NCBI GenBank assembly: GCA_029964075.1
Contig: CM057147.1
Coordinates: forward strand, 10,871,513-10,935,512
DNA: 64,000 nucleotides
Reading direction: 5' to 3'
From: Patiria pectinifera
Taxonomy: Eukaryota > Echinodermata > Asteroidea > Valvatida > Asterinidae
Program-made: the position numbers and the translations under genes
In this document: piece after piece, positions 52,786-64,000 of the stretch
Layout: every line of letters begins with the position of its first letter
Numbering within the stretch: the stretch's first letter is position 1
Notes under the pieces: model-generated
Seen by the model: only the letters and a program-made list of their open reading frames with translations
The model's database searches: none
What the model was told of the DNA's origin: nothing

Positions 52786-55700
52786 GTGAGTAAACCTTAC
52801 TTTACGGAGCATAAAAAAAAACCACTTTATAATCCCACGTGTACAGTAACACCTGCGAGGGATTTAAACAGACGACAGAATATCCCAATGTAGTAGGTAA
52901 CTAAATTCTTCAGACATAATTATTTTTTTTTCTGATAGGGTGACAAGTTTGTCATGTAGTTCATATCTGTAATTAAAAGTACAATATGAAATACAGGACT
53001 AGACATCCTCAATGTACACTTTTTCAATCATGTGTTACACGAATCAACGGTAAATCAGTCTGGTTCTGATGTTAATGTTATGACGTCGTGTCAAAGAATA
53101 GGACCAGCAACTGATTTCAGGAGACTCATCTTAACTTACGATGCATCGCAGCACGACAAACAGAACATAATGCTTTTTCGCATTTACACAAAGTCATGTT
53201 TGCTGTGTTTGTCCTTTCCAGTCCCTTTTGAGAGTGCATGATACTTCAAAATGCTCAGAATAATTAGAAAAACAACGCTTTATCACATGCCTATTCTGAA
53301 TTCAATTTGACATTTCATGTCAAACTATGCACACAGAAAAATAAATATTCATTTTATAAAAATGAATAAAATATTAGTTGATAACGTCATCATGACACCA
53401 TTTCATATTGCAATACTTTTATCATTATCTAACTTCCCACCAATTTTCATCACGATCGGACCTTCCCTTGTGCCTTGAAAAAATAAATTGACTGACTGAC
53501 GTCATCATGACGTCACACCTTTTACAAAATTGTGTGCACATACATATGACCTAAGAACCCTAATGCAAAAAGAATTTCGAATTTTGCATGGTGGGTTTGA
53601 GATATGTGGCTAAGAGGTAAAAAACAACAAACAAAAACAATTTAACATATAACACATCCCGGTCTATACATACCGAGTTTCGACCCAATCGGACTTACAG
53701 TTCTGTAGATATAGGATTTTAAAGTATGCATATTTGTGACCACGTCACGTGAGCCATGATGACGTCATCATGAGTCACTCTTCGGGACACACCTTTTTAT
53801 AGGGACTATGCCTATGCTGACTTACAACGATTTACGACAAAGATGAATGCCAAACACTGAGCGGTACAAACATCGTGTACAAAGTCTGGGTCATTTTTCA
53901 TGGAACAAACAGAAGAAAGAAACTAGAGGTCTATGTCTGTTTGAAACAGAACATAGGGCTTTTCCGCATTATATTTTTTGTATGACTTTGTGCTTTTTAG
54001 ATTATATAATAGTACATGTTTTTATGTACATTATTTTCTAAAAATAATGTACATGTACATGTACACGCAACATGTACATACATGTACATGTACATGCGGT
54101 CGTATTAACGTAGATAGGCCTAATACAGGGCACATGGAAATGGGGAGAAACACTGTTTTGTATACGACGTCTATGTGGCTTGGAATCTGATCATAATGTC
54201 ACCAGAAAGCAACTTTTTTTTTTAGACAATTGCATACGGATTATGTCGGGGCACAGGAAAACGCGGAGAGATACTGCTTCACTTTCGCCGTAAATGACCC
54301 GCGCAATTGTACTCACAACATGTATATGGGTGTACCAGTACATGATTTGTATAAGTTCGAAACATGCATATGCACTGTACGGGGCACAGTGAAACGCGTA
54401 GAAACACTACTAAATACAAAGTCTATGTGGCTTTGCAAACTATACTGATTGAGACAAAAATCTGATTGTAATGTCACCCGAATGCAACTTTATTTTAGAA
54501 AATGAGAATATGTTAATGTGGTCTTGGTCTGTACCAAATTTTGAGTCGATCAGATCAAAAACTGTCAATTTTTCTGATAAAAGAAACAATCTTTAAAAAA
54601 AAAAAAAAAAAATAAAAAAAATCAGCCCATGATGTCATTATGACGTCACTTTAGATTTTGCATACTAGTACCATTATCTATTTATTTACCAAGTTTCATG
54701 ACGATCGGATCTTCCCCGTGTCGAAAATGGCATTTTTAATGACGTCATCATGACGTCACAGACTTGTATTTTTGTTTGTGCATACATGTACGCCCTAACA
54801 AAGCCGTAACATTTTTTTTTTTTTGAATTTGGTGAGGTGGTCTGCCCTACTTTGATTCTAGGGTTGGGGTCTGTCCACTAATAAAAGATGGATGAAGCTG
54901 GACACCAATCGGTGACTTTGTATTGTTTATTCAGAAATGCTAGGGAATAAGAAGCCCAAGGTCAGTCTAGCCTTGATGTTGTCTCATAAATCAAGTGGTG
55001 GCTGCACGTTCTGCCTGCCTGGAACTGATCACCAACAATCCACAATCCGTTCAATTTTTTGGAAGGCATTTGCGTGTACCCATGCATGTGTGCAAATTGC
55101 TCACCGTGCTGTCCGCACGCATGAGTTCTCATCGGGAAAAACCCATCAGCACGCAATACACGGAGGCGGTGTCATAGCAAAATGGAACCCCACATCTTTT
55201 TCGAGCGAATTCGTATGCATGCACAGCCGCGGTTTCGTATAAAACCGAATAATTCGTATAATACACCCACAACTTCCCTGCTGTTATGCCATGCGACCCG
55301 AATGGCACGTATGTTCACGACCATGATGTAATGTTGAATGTTGGTGTACGGAATGGGGTTTGTGGAGGTAGTTATGGACAGCTCGAACTTGTCAATGCAC
55401 ATTTTTGCATTGTGGTCTTGGTTTGTACATAGCTTGAAGTCAAGCCAATGAAAGGAATTGTTACATTTTTGAAGCGGAATGAAATTGTAAATAGTAAAAA
55501 AAAATCATTTAAAAAAATCAACCGATGGCGTCATGGTGACGTCTTTTTAGATTTTGCATACCAGTGTCATCTAGCTATCCACCGAGTTTCATAACGATCG
55601 GACTTTCGCTTATATTTTTTTTTCAAAAGTCGCATTTTTGATGACCGTTATGATGACGTCACACATTTTCCATTTTTTTTGCATAAACCTATTATCTAAC

Positions 55701-58700
55701 AAACCAAAAGCAAAAATAACTTAGAATTTAACTTGCTACGTTCGTGAGATATGGCATAAAAGTACAAACATTCAAAAAAATCGTTTAAAATCACACGATG
55801 ACGTCATTATGACGTCACCTCAATTTTTATCTATAACACATCAATAGGACTGACAGTTTTGTAGATAAAGGTTTTATCCTGTAAAGTTGGTATGGTGTCC
55901 TTGAAGGACACAAATAGTTATGAAATGTAGATGCGATGTAGTGTAGTTTTCATGACTAGTTAAAAAATTGTGATGACGTCTAAACGTTTTGCCACAAAAA
56001 AAGTCATGAAAGGGTAGCGGCTCGTCATTTAATTTTCTGACACCGTATTTTGTTTTGCAAGTACGTTCATTGGTTTTGCAACGTCGTGATTTTTTGAAAA
56101 TACATTAAATTACATTTTTCATTGTCATTCATGAAATTTGTCACGGGTATATAGTGGACTATAATCGTAAAGATTGTCACTGTTACAATACACATTTATT
56201 TTGACTTCCAAATGCATGTAACTTTACACCAAGGAATATGGCTAAAATGCAGATTCCCTCAGGAAGATAGAGGATTTGGTGCCCCCTGTCTTGAGGACAA
56301 GAAATCTCAGGATCTACTTTGTACAACCCCTTTACAACGTCCTGTCAGGTCATGTTGGCCTTCTTGAAGAACCCCACGACCAAAACAATTATATATGCAC
56401 TAAATCTCGAAAATGTCTGACGTCATCATTACGTCATCATTACGTCATCAAAATGTGATTTTTGAAACACTTTTGAGGGAATTTTTATCGTTATTAAACT
56501 CGGTGAGTAGGTAGGCATTGATAATAGTTTTCAATACCTGAAGTGACGTCATGATGACGTCATCAACTGTTTTTATTATTTTTTTACTTTTAATCTATTC
56601 TTTCTCATTGCAAAATTTAACATGATTTTTTTTCAAATACAATCCAGTTAAAACTGGACACATACTTAGACCACCATCTGAAGATGCATTTCAAATCATG
56701 ACGTCATGATGATCTCATCGGCGACAACGTGACATACCCTTAAAGTTGCATTTTGTTTGCAGGCTATATCCGGAAGTACATGTTCGACTGAGTTGGACGA
56801 TTGGATTAAATTTGTGTACATAGTAAGGGATGTGTAATTGATGAAAACTGAAGTGATGTCATCATGTGAATTTTTATCGATTTCTCATTTTTCTGTATTC
56901 ATCTCATGATCGAAACGTGACTTTTTGAAACACATATAAGGGAATGAATGATCGTTATCAAACTCGGTGGGTAGTTAGATATTGATACTAGTATTTATAA
57001 TATGAGGTGACGTCATGATAACGTCATTAACTTGTTTTACAGATTGACTTCAACTAGGCATAGACTAAGACTAATGCATCTTTGCTAAAGTTGGTCCTGA
57101 ACTAGTGACATTGTGATGGCGTCATCAGTGGTTGTGTGATATCATCTTAAGGTGCTTAAATTAAAGTTCTATATTAACCGATTTTGTTGAACTTTTGTAT
57201 ATAGACAGGGAGGTGTTAAGTATGAATATTGAAATGACGTCATGTTGACGCCATCATGTGATTTTATTTAGATTATTGAAATTGTACAGTTTATTGCAGT
57301 ATCTCACATACGCAATGTGCAAAACATCTATGTATTTTTTTAGCTGTATGCACAAAGTTTCAAATAATGTGTGACGTAATCGGAACGTCATCAAAAATTA
57401 TAGTATTTTGAAAACATATGAGAAGAATGCCCGGATGCTTGGAACTTGCAGGGTAGTTAGATAATGTCAATGGTATTCACTGTGTGAAACGACGTCACGA
57501 TGATATTCATCAGTTGATTTATTTTGCAATTGTAATAGTTTTTAAGTTTGAAAGTTATATTTAAACGTCCTTTAACTAAACAGTTAACATGACTGCATAT
57601 GGTCCAAAAAAGCTGAAACCGTTTCTAAACTATGAAATGCGGAAAAGCTGTATGCGCTGTTCATCGAACAGAAATAGACCTAGTTTAGTTGGTATAATTT
57701 ATTTGTTTGTTCAAAGTTTAAATGTGCAGATGTCAATGCATAACATTTAGCAAAATAACCTAACCCTAAAAGTAACCTAATAAAGAAAAAAAAGGAAAAA
57801 AAAAATATTAATCAATGTTACTGACTAAAAAGCTTAAAATTAAGAACTACATTCATTGGGTGATATTTGTACTTACTACTGGATCCAGTCTGTAACATTA
57901 AACAGCAAAATGGATCAAGTTTTGGTTTCTAGATTTTATTGGCAGATGGGAAAATGTGCCTTGATTGGAATTTACTTTTGAAAACAAATGACTGTCGAAC
58001 ATAATTGAACACGTACTTGTTTATCAGGCATGTGAGACAAAAACACCCTGAAAGTAGTTTAGGAAGGTAGCATTGTGATATAAATATGGGGAAACGCATA
58101 GTCATGTCATCATAGTAGCTGGTATCAGAAGAGATACAAGTACGGATTCCTTGTCAATGGAAGATAGTGTATTATTGGAAAGCAATTATTTGGTCTGACA
58201 ATTTGTTTTCAAGATTTCTTAATTGTTTCCCTCTTTCTTAACAGGTATTGGAGTTGATGATATGTTCATCATGTTGGCTGCTTGGCGACAGACTGACGTC
58301 AGATGGCCAGTGGAACTACGCATGCGCCATGCCTTCTCTGAAGCCGCCATGTCTATTACCATCACGTCCGTTACAGACTCTCTGGCCTTTGGAATTGGCG
58401 CCATTACGTTCTTCAGATCCGTCCGTATATTCTGCATGTACACGGGTGTGGCCGTCATCTTTGCCTACGCCTATCAGATCACTTTCTTCGGCGCCTGTAT
58501 GGTGCTGACTGGTCGTCGCGAGGCAGCTAACCGACATTGCATGTCCTGCCTCAAAGTCCGACCTAAGAGTGAGTCTAAGTCAACAGCCTACACCATATTC
58601 TGCGCTGGTGGTTCTCCCCACCAACCCAGAGTCAGGGATGGTGGTGACACTAACGACCACGCCCTGATGCTGTTCTTCAAGAATTACTACGGCCCATTTA

Positions 58701-59806
58701 TCACGCGTTGGTGGGTGGTGATTCTGACTATATTACTGTTTCTGGGCTACCTGGGCACCGCCATCTACGGATGCACCCAGGTTCGCGAAGGTCTCACTCT
58801 CCGCAACCTTGCCAGAGATGACTCCTACGCAGCCCACTTTTTGGATGATGAATCGCAGTTTTTCACGACGTACGGCCTTCAAGTTTCGCTGGTCTTCACG
58901 GAGCCCATAGACGTGTGGAATCCTGTGGTGCAAGATCTCATAGAGGAAACCTTAGCTAAGATGGAGGCGAATGAGTATGCGTACGGTGAGGATCGGAATC
59001 TGACTGGGTCTTGGCTAAGAGATTATCTGGCATTTCTCGACACCATCGGTCTCAGCAATGCAACCCAGACTCAGTTTGTAGACATATTGCGAGAGAATTT
59101 CCTGAAGATTCCAGCCTACCAGAAATACTCCTTAGATGTCGTCTTCTGTGACAATGGCACCACTGTGGCGGCAACAAGATTCTTTGTCACCACCAAGGAC
59201 TTGGATTCCACAGACAAAGAGCGATTCATGATGACAGATATGAGGGAGATAGCTGAGAACTCAGAGCTTCCTGCTATAGCTTACCATCCAGCCTTTATTT
59301 TCTTCGATCAATATATAGCCATCCTACCTAACACACTTCAGAACATGGGTATCGCGGTGGGCGCCATGTTGATCGTGGCTCTGCTCATGATCCCCAACCC
59401 CATCTGTTCTCTCATTGTCACCCTTTCCGTAGCCTCTATCGTCACAGGGGTGGTCGGGTTCATGACCCTGTGGCAGGTCAACCTCGACTCCATCGCCATG
59501 ACCAACCTCATACTCTGCATAGGTTTCAGTGTGGATTTCTCAGCCCACATCACCTATGCTTACATAGCAGCTAACACAGGCCGTCGTCGCAGTAACGTTA
59601 TTTACGCCCTATACTCCCTTGGAATGCCGATCGTTCAAGGATCCCTTTCTACCATACTCGGTGTCGTAGTTCTCGCCTTCACAGACTCTTACATCTTCCG
59701 GACTTTCTTCAAGACCATGTTTCTCGTGATCTCCCTTGGAGCGCTGCACGGCCTGCTCTTTCTGCCAGTAATGTTCTTGCTCACAATTCCCGTTAAGTCT
59801 CGCTGA
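51783..59806 (+). CDS. Patched domain-containing protein 3-like, complete, two exons
   Basis: Patched/RND family membrane protein, most like PTCHD3 and nematode patched-related proteins. Exons 51783-52785 and 58245-59806 give 854 residues. The start ATG at 51783 (context AAAATGG) is the first in-frame ATG. Visible domains: TM1 near residues 25-47; a large non-cytoplasmic loop with N-glycosylation sites (for example NYTF); TM2 (FTIVITFSICSCVML) and TM3; then the sterol-sensing-type TM4 motif GIGVDDMFIM, formed exactly across the splice junction. A second half follows with its own loop and the TM10 motif GFSVDFSAHITYAY. These paired Asp-bearing TM4/TM10 motifs are the usual patched/RND proton-relay positions. 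The 3' end VFLLTIPVKSR is followed by TGA. Cargo and cell role cannot be told from sequence. No defect was seen. Confidence 0.93.
52786..58244 (+). other. PTCHD3-like intron, rich in TGACGTCA palindromes
   Basis: GT-AG intron of about 5.5 kb with no coding sequence recognised. Between about 53380 and 57500 it holds more than a dozen clusters of TGACGTCA or near matches, often paired as TGACGTCATCATGACGTCA. A longer unit recurs near 53438-53520, 54690-54770 and 55580-55665: a pyrimidine-rich stretch, then CGATCGGA, then the paired palindromes. Near 54000-54090 there is a (TGTACA)n-type run. Confidence 0.75.
58245..59806 (+). CDS. PTCHD3-like exon 2
   Basis: Acceptor TTCTTAACAG precedes 58245. 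The first two bases complete Gly and give LGIGVDDMFIML. It encodes the rest of the first six-helix half, a second large loop, and the C-terminal helices with GFSVDFSAHI. Stop TGA at 59804-59806. Confidence 0.94.
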
Positions 59807-60762
59807 GTGGAGGACTCTAGTCAGAAGATTTGACCGTGTCCACCGCAGCCCACACAAAAGTCCGCGTAGACCTTTGAAATAGGGCAATGCTCCCTATAAC
59901 ATATTTCGTCGGGTCAAAGCAGAAAGGGCTTATACCATGCTTTAGGTCATTTTTTGTTTTTTAATGGTAACTGTTTACTCTCAGTACAGTCTTTATCCCA
60001 AAGAGGTTTTATGTTAATTTTTCATCCAATTAAGGAGTAATTAAGAAATTGGAAAAGGACTTATACTGATCTTGGCATACAACTGGGAGCAAAAAGGCCT
60101 TATAAGCTCATACGCCTTTTTTCCTTTAAACAGGCAGTCATTACAGTTTGAAATAACTGATATTGTTGGGAAATGCAAAAAGGGCTCAAGAGCTTGTAGG
60201 ACCTTTTTGCACGCACCCTTTTGTCCTTTTGTCATTTCTTTCAGTGTAATATTGGGAAGCACCAAAAGGTTTTATTTTTTTAATTAGCTGTAATTAAATA
60301 ATTAAGTTACAAAAATGGCAAGTAATACTTAACTGTTGAGTTAAAGAACCCCCTTTAACAAAATGCATAATTTAAACTATTTAAATAACATTTTGCAATT
60401 TTCAAAGCAGTGTGAATCTTCAAACTCGATTATCTTGAAATACTGGAAAATGCTGAATAGGGCTTATAAGTCCTTTCTGTTTTGTCCTGACGATTTGATT
60501 GATTATAAAAAATCACTCCAGAAATTTAGTGTTGTATTATTCAACCAGTATCTATCCATCGAGGGTGGGGGAGGGGTGGGGTGGGCTCGTACCATACTGT
60601 CAATGGGGGTGCCGTTCAAATCCAACGATCTTTAACACTACATTACAGAATAGTGTCGAAATACCGCTTTAACCAAGTTGGCTCTGACAACATTTTGTGC
60701 ACAGGCAGATATTATTAACAGTAGAATTATCATAATTGAAATTACTGCCAAAATTGTTTTAA
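59807..60762. other. PTCHD3-like 3' flank, with part of a hAT-like MITE
   Basis: No ORF with motifs. The part at 60560-60750 (GGTGGGGGAGGGG, then CACAGGCAGATATTATTAACA) resembles the body of the degraded hAT-like element at 42782. It resumes after the insertion at 60763-61249 with GAGCTGGGGAAGGGG. Confidence 0.45.
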
Positions 60763-61249
60763 CCCTGCGCAGAGTGACCTGCTACCCTTTGAGCCCCAGG
60801 TAACCGATTTTTTAAAAAAAAAACAAAGTGAGGGCCAATAACGTTCACCTCCTATCTAATCCTCATTCAACCCTGGCCAAATCAGCTGGTTCAATGAACT
60901 TTGCAGCCAGGGCTACACCCAGGCCGTGTCAACAAACTTTCGACCAGGCCTCCTGCCAAATCTCATTGAAAATCAACAAAGACCTGTAACTTGACACAGT
61001 CATCTCCCTTCATAACTGCATACCACAGCCGCCAGTTAATTATCTTTCCAGCGCACTGTCTGGCAACTGTTTGGACACTGTCTGGCACGTGGCTTTTTGT
61101 TGTATTGCTATGAATAGGGTCTTGCGTAGAGCGGGAAAGTACCTGCTGCCCAGAGGGCAGCAGGTACTTTCCAACTGCTCGTCAACTGCTGCCCAGAGGG
61201 CAGCAGTTGACGAGTTGTTGTAAAGTTTTTTTGTAAACGCTGCGCAGGG
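60763..61249. mobile_element. piggyBac-like MITE with twin hairpins
   Basis: Ends CCCTGCGCAG and CTGCGCAGGG, TTAA at 60759-60762 and 61250-61253. Near its right end are two perfect hairpins sharing the core CTGCTGCCCAGAGGGCAGCAG, one with stems GAAAGTAC (61134-61170) and one with stems CTCGTCAA (61177-61213). Confidence 0.85.
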
Positions 61250-61259
61250 TTAAGACAGA

Positions 61260-62680
61260 GCTGGGGAAGGGGCGACCTCCCCCCCTTCGGATCCGTGCCG
61301 GTACTCGGACCATTTGAATGCCTGACGTCCACATAACTATGTGGACATTGTGTAAATCCATTAATAAAAATGCAAATTACCGATTGCCTACAGTGACCCA
61401 AACAATTAGTTTTATTCATTTTAATAACCAGTAAGTACTCTCAGACACTAACTTAAAGGGCAAATATCCATCATTTTTGTTCATCTTGTATACATGAACA
61501 CTTAACTTCTTTGTCAATGTAAGATAAAATTGTCTACTTATGTGCCGTCTGTATGTAATTTAAAAAAATAATAAATGCACACTGTTGTTTTTATGAATAA
61601 AGTAACTATCATTTAAGCAAACACCTCAAAAATGAAAGGGCTTTTGAAGTTGATTAAATGTAACCTTATCAAAAATGGCTGAAATATACCAGCCTTCAAA
61701 TTGTTCATCAATTATTGGACGTAGACAGTAGTCCCGTGTGACTGCTTGATGTGCTCTCCCTCCCCCTACCCCACTCAAAATGTTAAGAAGCAAATAGTGT
61801 AATGTTTCAAAAAATGCAGTATGTTCGGCATAACTTGTCAATTTTTCATGTGAGTACATTGACATTTGGTACAAACAGTTTTTTCTGAGGTGATGATAAT
61901 GATAAATCAAATTAACAAGTTTTGGCGCTGAATGACGCTATTCCAACCTTAAGAAATTTCTGCAGAGAGGTAAAAACACTAAAAGCGGCTTTATAGGCGG
62001 AAGTGGCGGCCATCTGATTCCCAGTGTGTATTAAAGTTGGTACCGTGGGAATACATTTTGGGCGTACTTAGAGAGCTTTATAGAGCCTGGCAAAGAAAAC
62101 ATGATTGATCACAACGATGCAGTTTTCTTTCTTGTTTCCTCGTTGGTCCTATGACCCTGAAGTTTTGTTGATAATGAAAGGGTAATTTAAAAAAAAAACA
62201 CTCTTTATTTCATTGCGTTCATTAAAAAATTAGTGTTCATTCAAATGATTGTCATTGCGAGTAACCTCCACTAGAAACTTCCGAGAAAAAACAGTCAATG
62301 TAATTGTAAACTGGCCAGCCCTCTGATCTATCTTAATCCTTTGTCCAAACGGTGGTTTAAAATCCTTAACACTTAGTGTAATAAAGCCACATGCGCTGTC
62401 ACACAGCTGATAGTGATGAGTGCAGGGGATTCGCAGTCGTATCTGATAACAGGGGCCAGTTTGTTGTCAAAGGGATTAACAAGATCAGTACTGTTTTCTT
62501 TCGGAGTTTACGGGCCCTAACTCGAGAAGCTGCTAAAGCACTTACACCTGATGGCAATCAAAACTTTCATTGCAATTTTGTATGCAAAGAGGTTCTACAA
62601 AATGAAGGACTGTGAATTTTAGAAATGATTGTCCGAACTGATTTAATTAAGTCATACTATTTTATCGTGCAATTTAAAGA
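61260..62680. other. No gene recognised
   Basis: Mixed AT-rich sequence and short ORFs without motifs. Confidence 0.4.
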
Positions 62681-62689
62681 TAAATTATT

Positions 62690-63180
62690 CTTAACTTATA
62701 TTTTATTATACTTTTCTCATTTCAACTTGTTAAATTGCATTTCCGAAGCTCAACTTGTTTGTTTCTGCAGTTCCTTAATTTATTTTATAATACTTGACTG
62801 CAGGTGTGTATTGTATTTCGATAAAAAAATTACCACTTACAGTATTTGTAATTATCGTACATGACAATATGGTAAAGACATGGTTTTTGGATAAACAGTA
62901 AGCAATGGAAGACAGTCTAGAGTAATTTTACATATTTTGTTACTTTGCACTAAGTACGTCATTCAAACTTGTAAATTTGACATATTTTGTTACTTTGCAC
63001 GAAGTACGTCATTCAAACTTGTAAATTGCGTATCCGAATTTCGCTTCATTTGTTTCTGCGGTTCCTAAATATCGCATTAATACTTGGCTGCAGATGTATG
63101 TCGTATTTCGGTAAAACTTTTACCTCTCACAGTATTTGTATTTATCATGTATGCATGACAATAAAAGACAAGCTTCTTGC
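62690..63180. repeat. Tandem duplication of about 320 bp with an inner 50-bp duplication
   Basis: CTTGTTAAATTGCATTTCCG...ACAGTATTTGTAATTATC (62726-62870) recurs diverged at 63018-63165. Inside, CATATTTTGTTACTTTGCAC with GTACGTCATTCAAACTTGTA occurs twice in a row (62930 and 62980). Confidence 0.75.
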
Positions 63181-63189
63181 ATTAAAGTT

Positions 63190-64000
63190 GTAATGGACGA
63201 CCGTGTGGAATAACTCCTTTCGGACCGTTGGCTACGCGCGAGCGTACACAGGCTTGAGTTTTTGTTTTACTACCCCGCCCCCAAACTTATTTCCTTTCCC
63301 CCAATTGCCCCCGGCCAAATGTTAGAGTCTGGAACCGCCACTGAATGGACTCGCCGACTTTCAATGTTCCAACTATCTATCTAAACAAGTTGAGTACTTT
63401 ACTTCCATGCCATCAACACTTTTGGTTGAAGGAACTATAGACGAGTTGTTGTTGCATGTAATTTGTCGAGCAGAATTTAAAGGGAAATTCCCAAGTAATG
63501 CCGGTTTCTTGTTTCGAATTACTTCCTTAATGTTGGGAAGTTTATTCAAGGACATTTGAAAGATTGTCTGCTCGCAACCGGATAACACTACTCTGAAAGT
63601 CGTGTAAGGAAAAACCTCCGGGTTCATACACCTTCACCGTATCAAGGACCGGGGTATTTTGGGGTCTTCTCGGGACCGAGGGGGGGGGGGGCAACATCCC
63701 ATCCTAAATCCTGTATTCGACTGCAGATTATCCTGAACATTTGCAGAAATGTTGATTGGCCGAAATTCTACAACATGAAGGCATTTGGTTTCAATGCGCT
63801 GACCACAAGAGGAACCTTTATTTATTGCATTTTCCCCATTTTCGGTGAAAAACAGTATTTTGGGCAGAGACTTGAACATCTTTCATTCAAAAACATTAAA
63901 ACTTAGGTCAACAGGTTTTTTTGTGGTCATCAATAATCAAATCAGAAATTTCGATAATATAGTGCTTGGGTAGTTTACGGTGCTACAGTGTATTATTTAG
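63190..64000. other. No gene recognised
   Basis: C/G-runs at 63280-63310 and 63680-63690. Short ORFs without motifs. Confidence 0.35.

Noticed and set aside
54937-55242. A 101-codon frame in the PTCHD3-like intron
   Set aside because: No recognisable motif and no support from splice sites in phase with the gene.

Overview
The window is eukaryotic nuclear DNA from an animal. It is AT-rich, has spliced genes with GT-AG introns, and is packed with small transposons, a tRNA-derived SINE and satellites. Its two recognisable genes are animal families, a DEPDC5 orthologue and a patched-domain (PTCHD3-like) protein. Their divergence from vertebrate versions, together with the many TTAA-, TA- and 8-bp-target-site MITEs, short palindromic MITEs and TGTACATG-type repeats, suggests a marine invertebrate deuterostome. 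An echinoderm is my best guess, but this is an inference from style and not from a marker gene.

Layout. 1-3030: upstream intron or flank filled with MITEs. 3031-26852 (+): thirteen exons coding the C-terminal 846 residues of DEPDC5, a GATOR1 subunit that represses mTORC1. Every splice phase agrees and the reading frame stays open to the TAG stop. The introns carry MITEs (PIF/Harbinger-like, Kolobok/TTAA-like, hAT-like, pogo-like), one SINE, one L2/CR1-like LINE fragment and an inverted minisatellite. 26853-32400: 3' UTR, piggyBac-like elements and sequence I cannot assign. 32430-33190: two weak candidate exons. 33200-36300: AT-rich sequence with an ACGT-rich satellite. 36345-38280: a tandem array of about 400-bp units, each with an exon-like core between splice-type boundaries. 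39385-43153: more MITEs and tandem duplications. 43969-46590: a decayed two-gene DNA transposon resembling ISL2EU, with a DDE transposase on + and a convergent YqaJ nuclease on -. The nuclease gene is split by a 1,324-bp foldback element made of alternating 61/62-bp repeats. 47500-48890: nested MITEs. 51783-59806 (+): a complete two-exon PTCHD3-like gene (854 residues). Its 5.5-kb intron is full of TGACGTCA palindromes. 59807-64000: MITEs, hairpins and a tandem duplication.

The two host genes have no evident functional link: one acts in lysosomal nutrient signalling, the other is an RND/patched-type membrane protein. The most unusual content is in the mobile DNA. It includes the YqaJ gene whose frame is interrupted only by the foldback insertion and one stop codon, a 25-bp piece of DEPDC5 exon copied into its own 3' UTR between duplicated MITE ends, several clear element-in-element nests with target-site duplications, and the tandem splice-flanked exon array.
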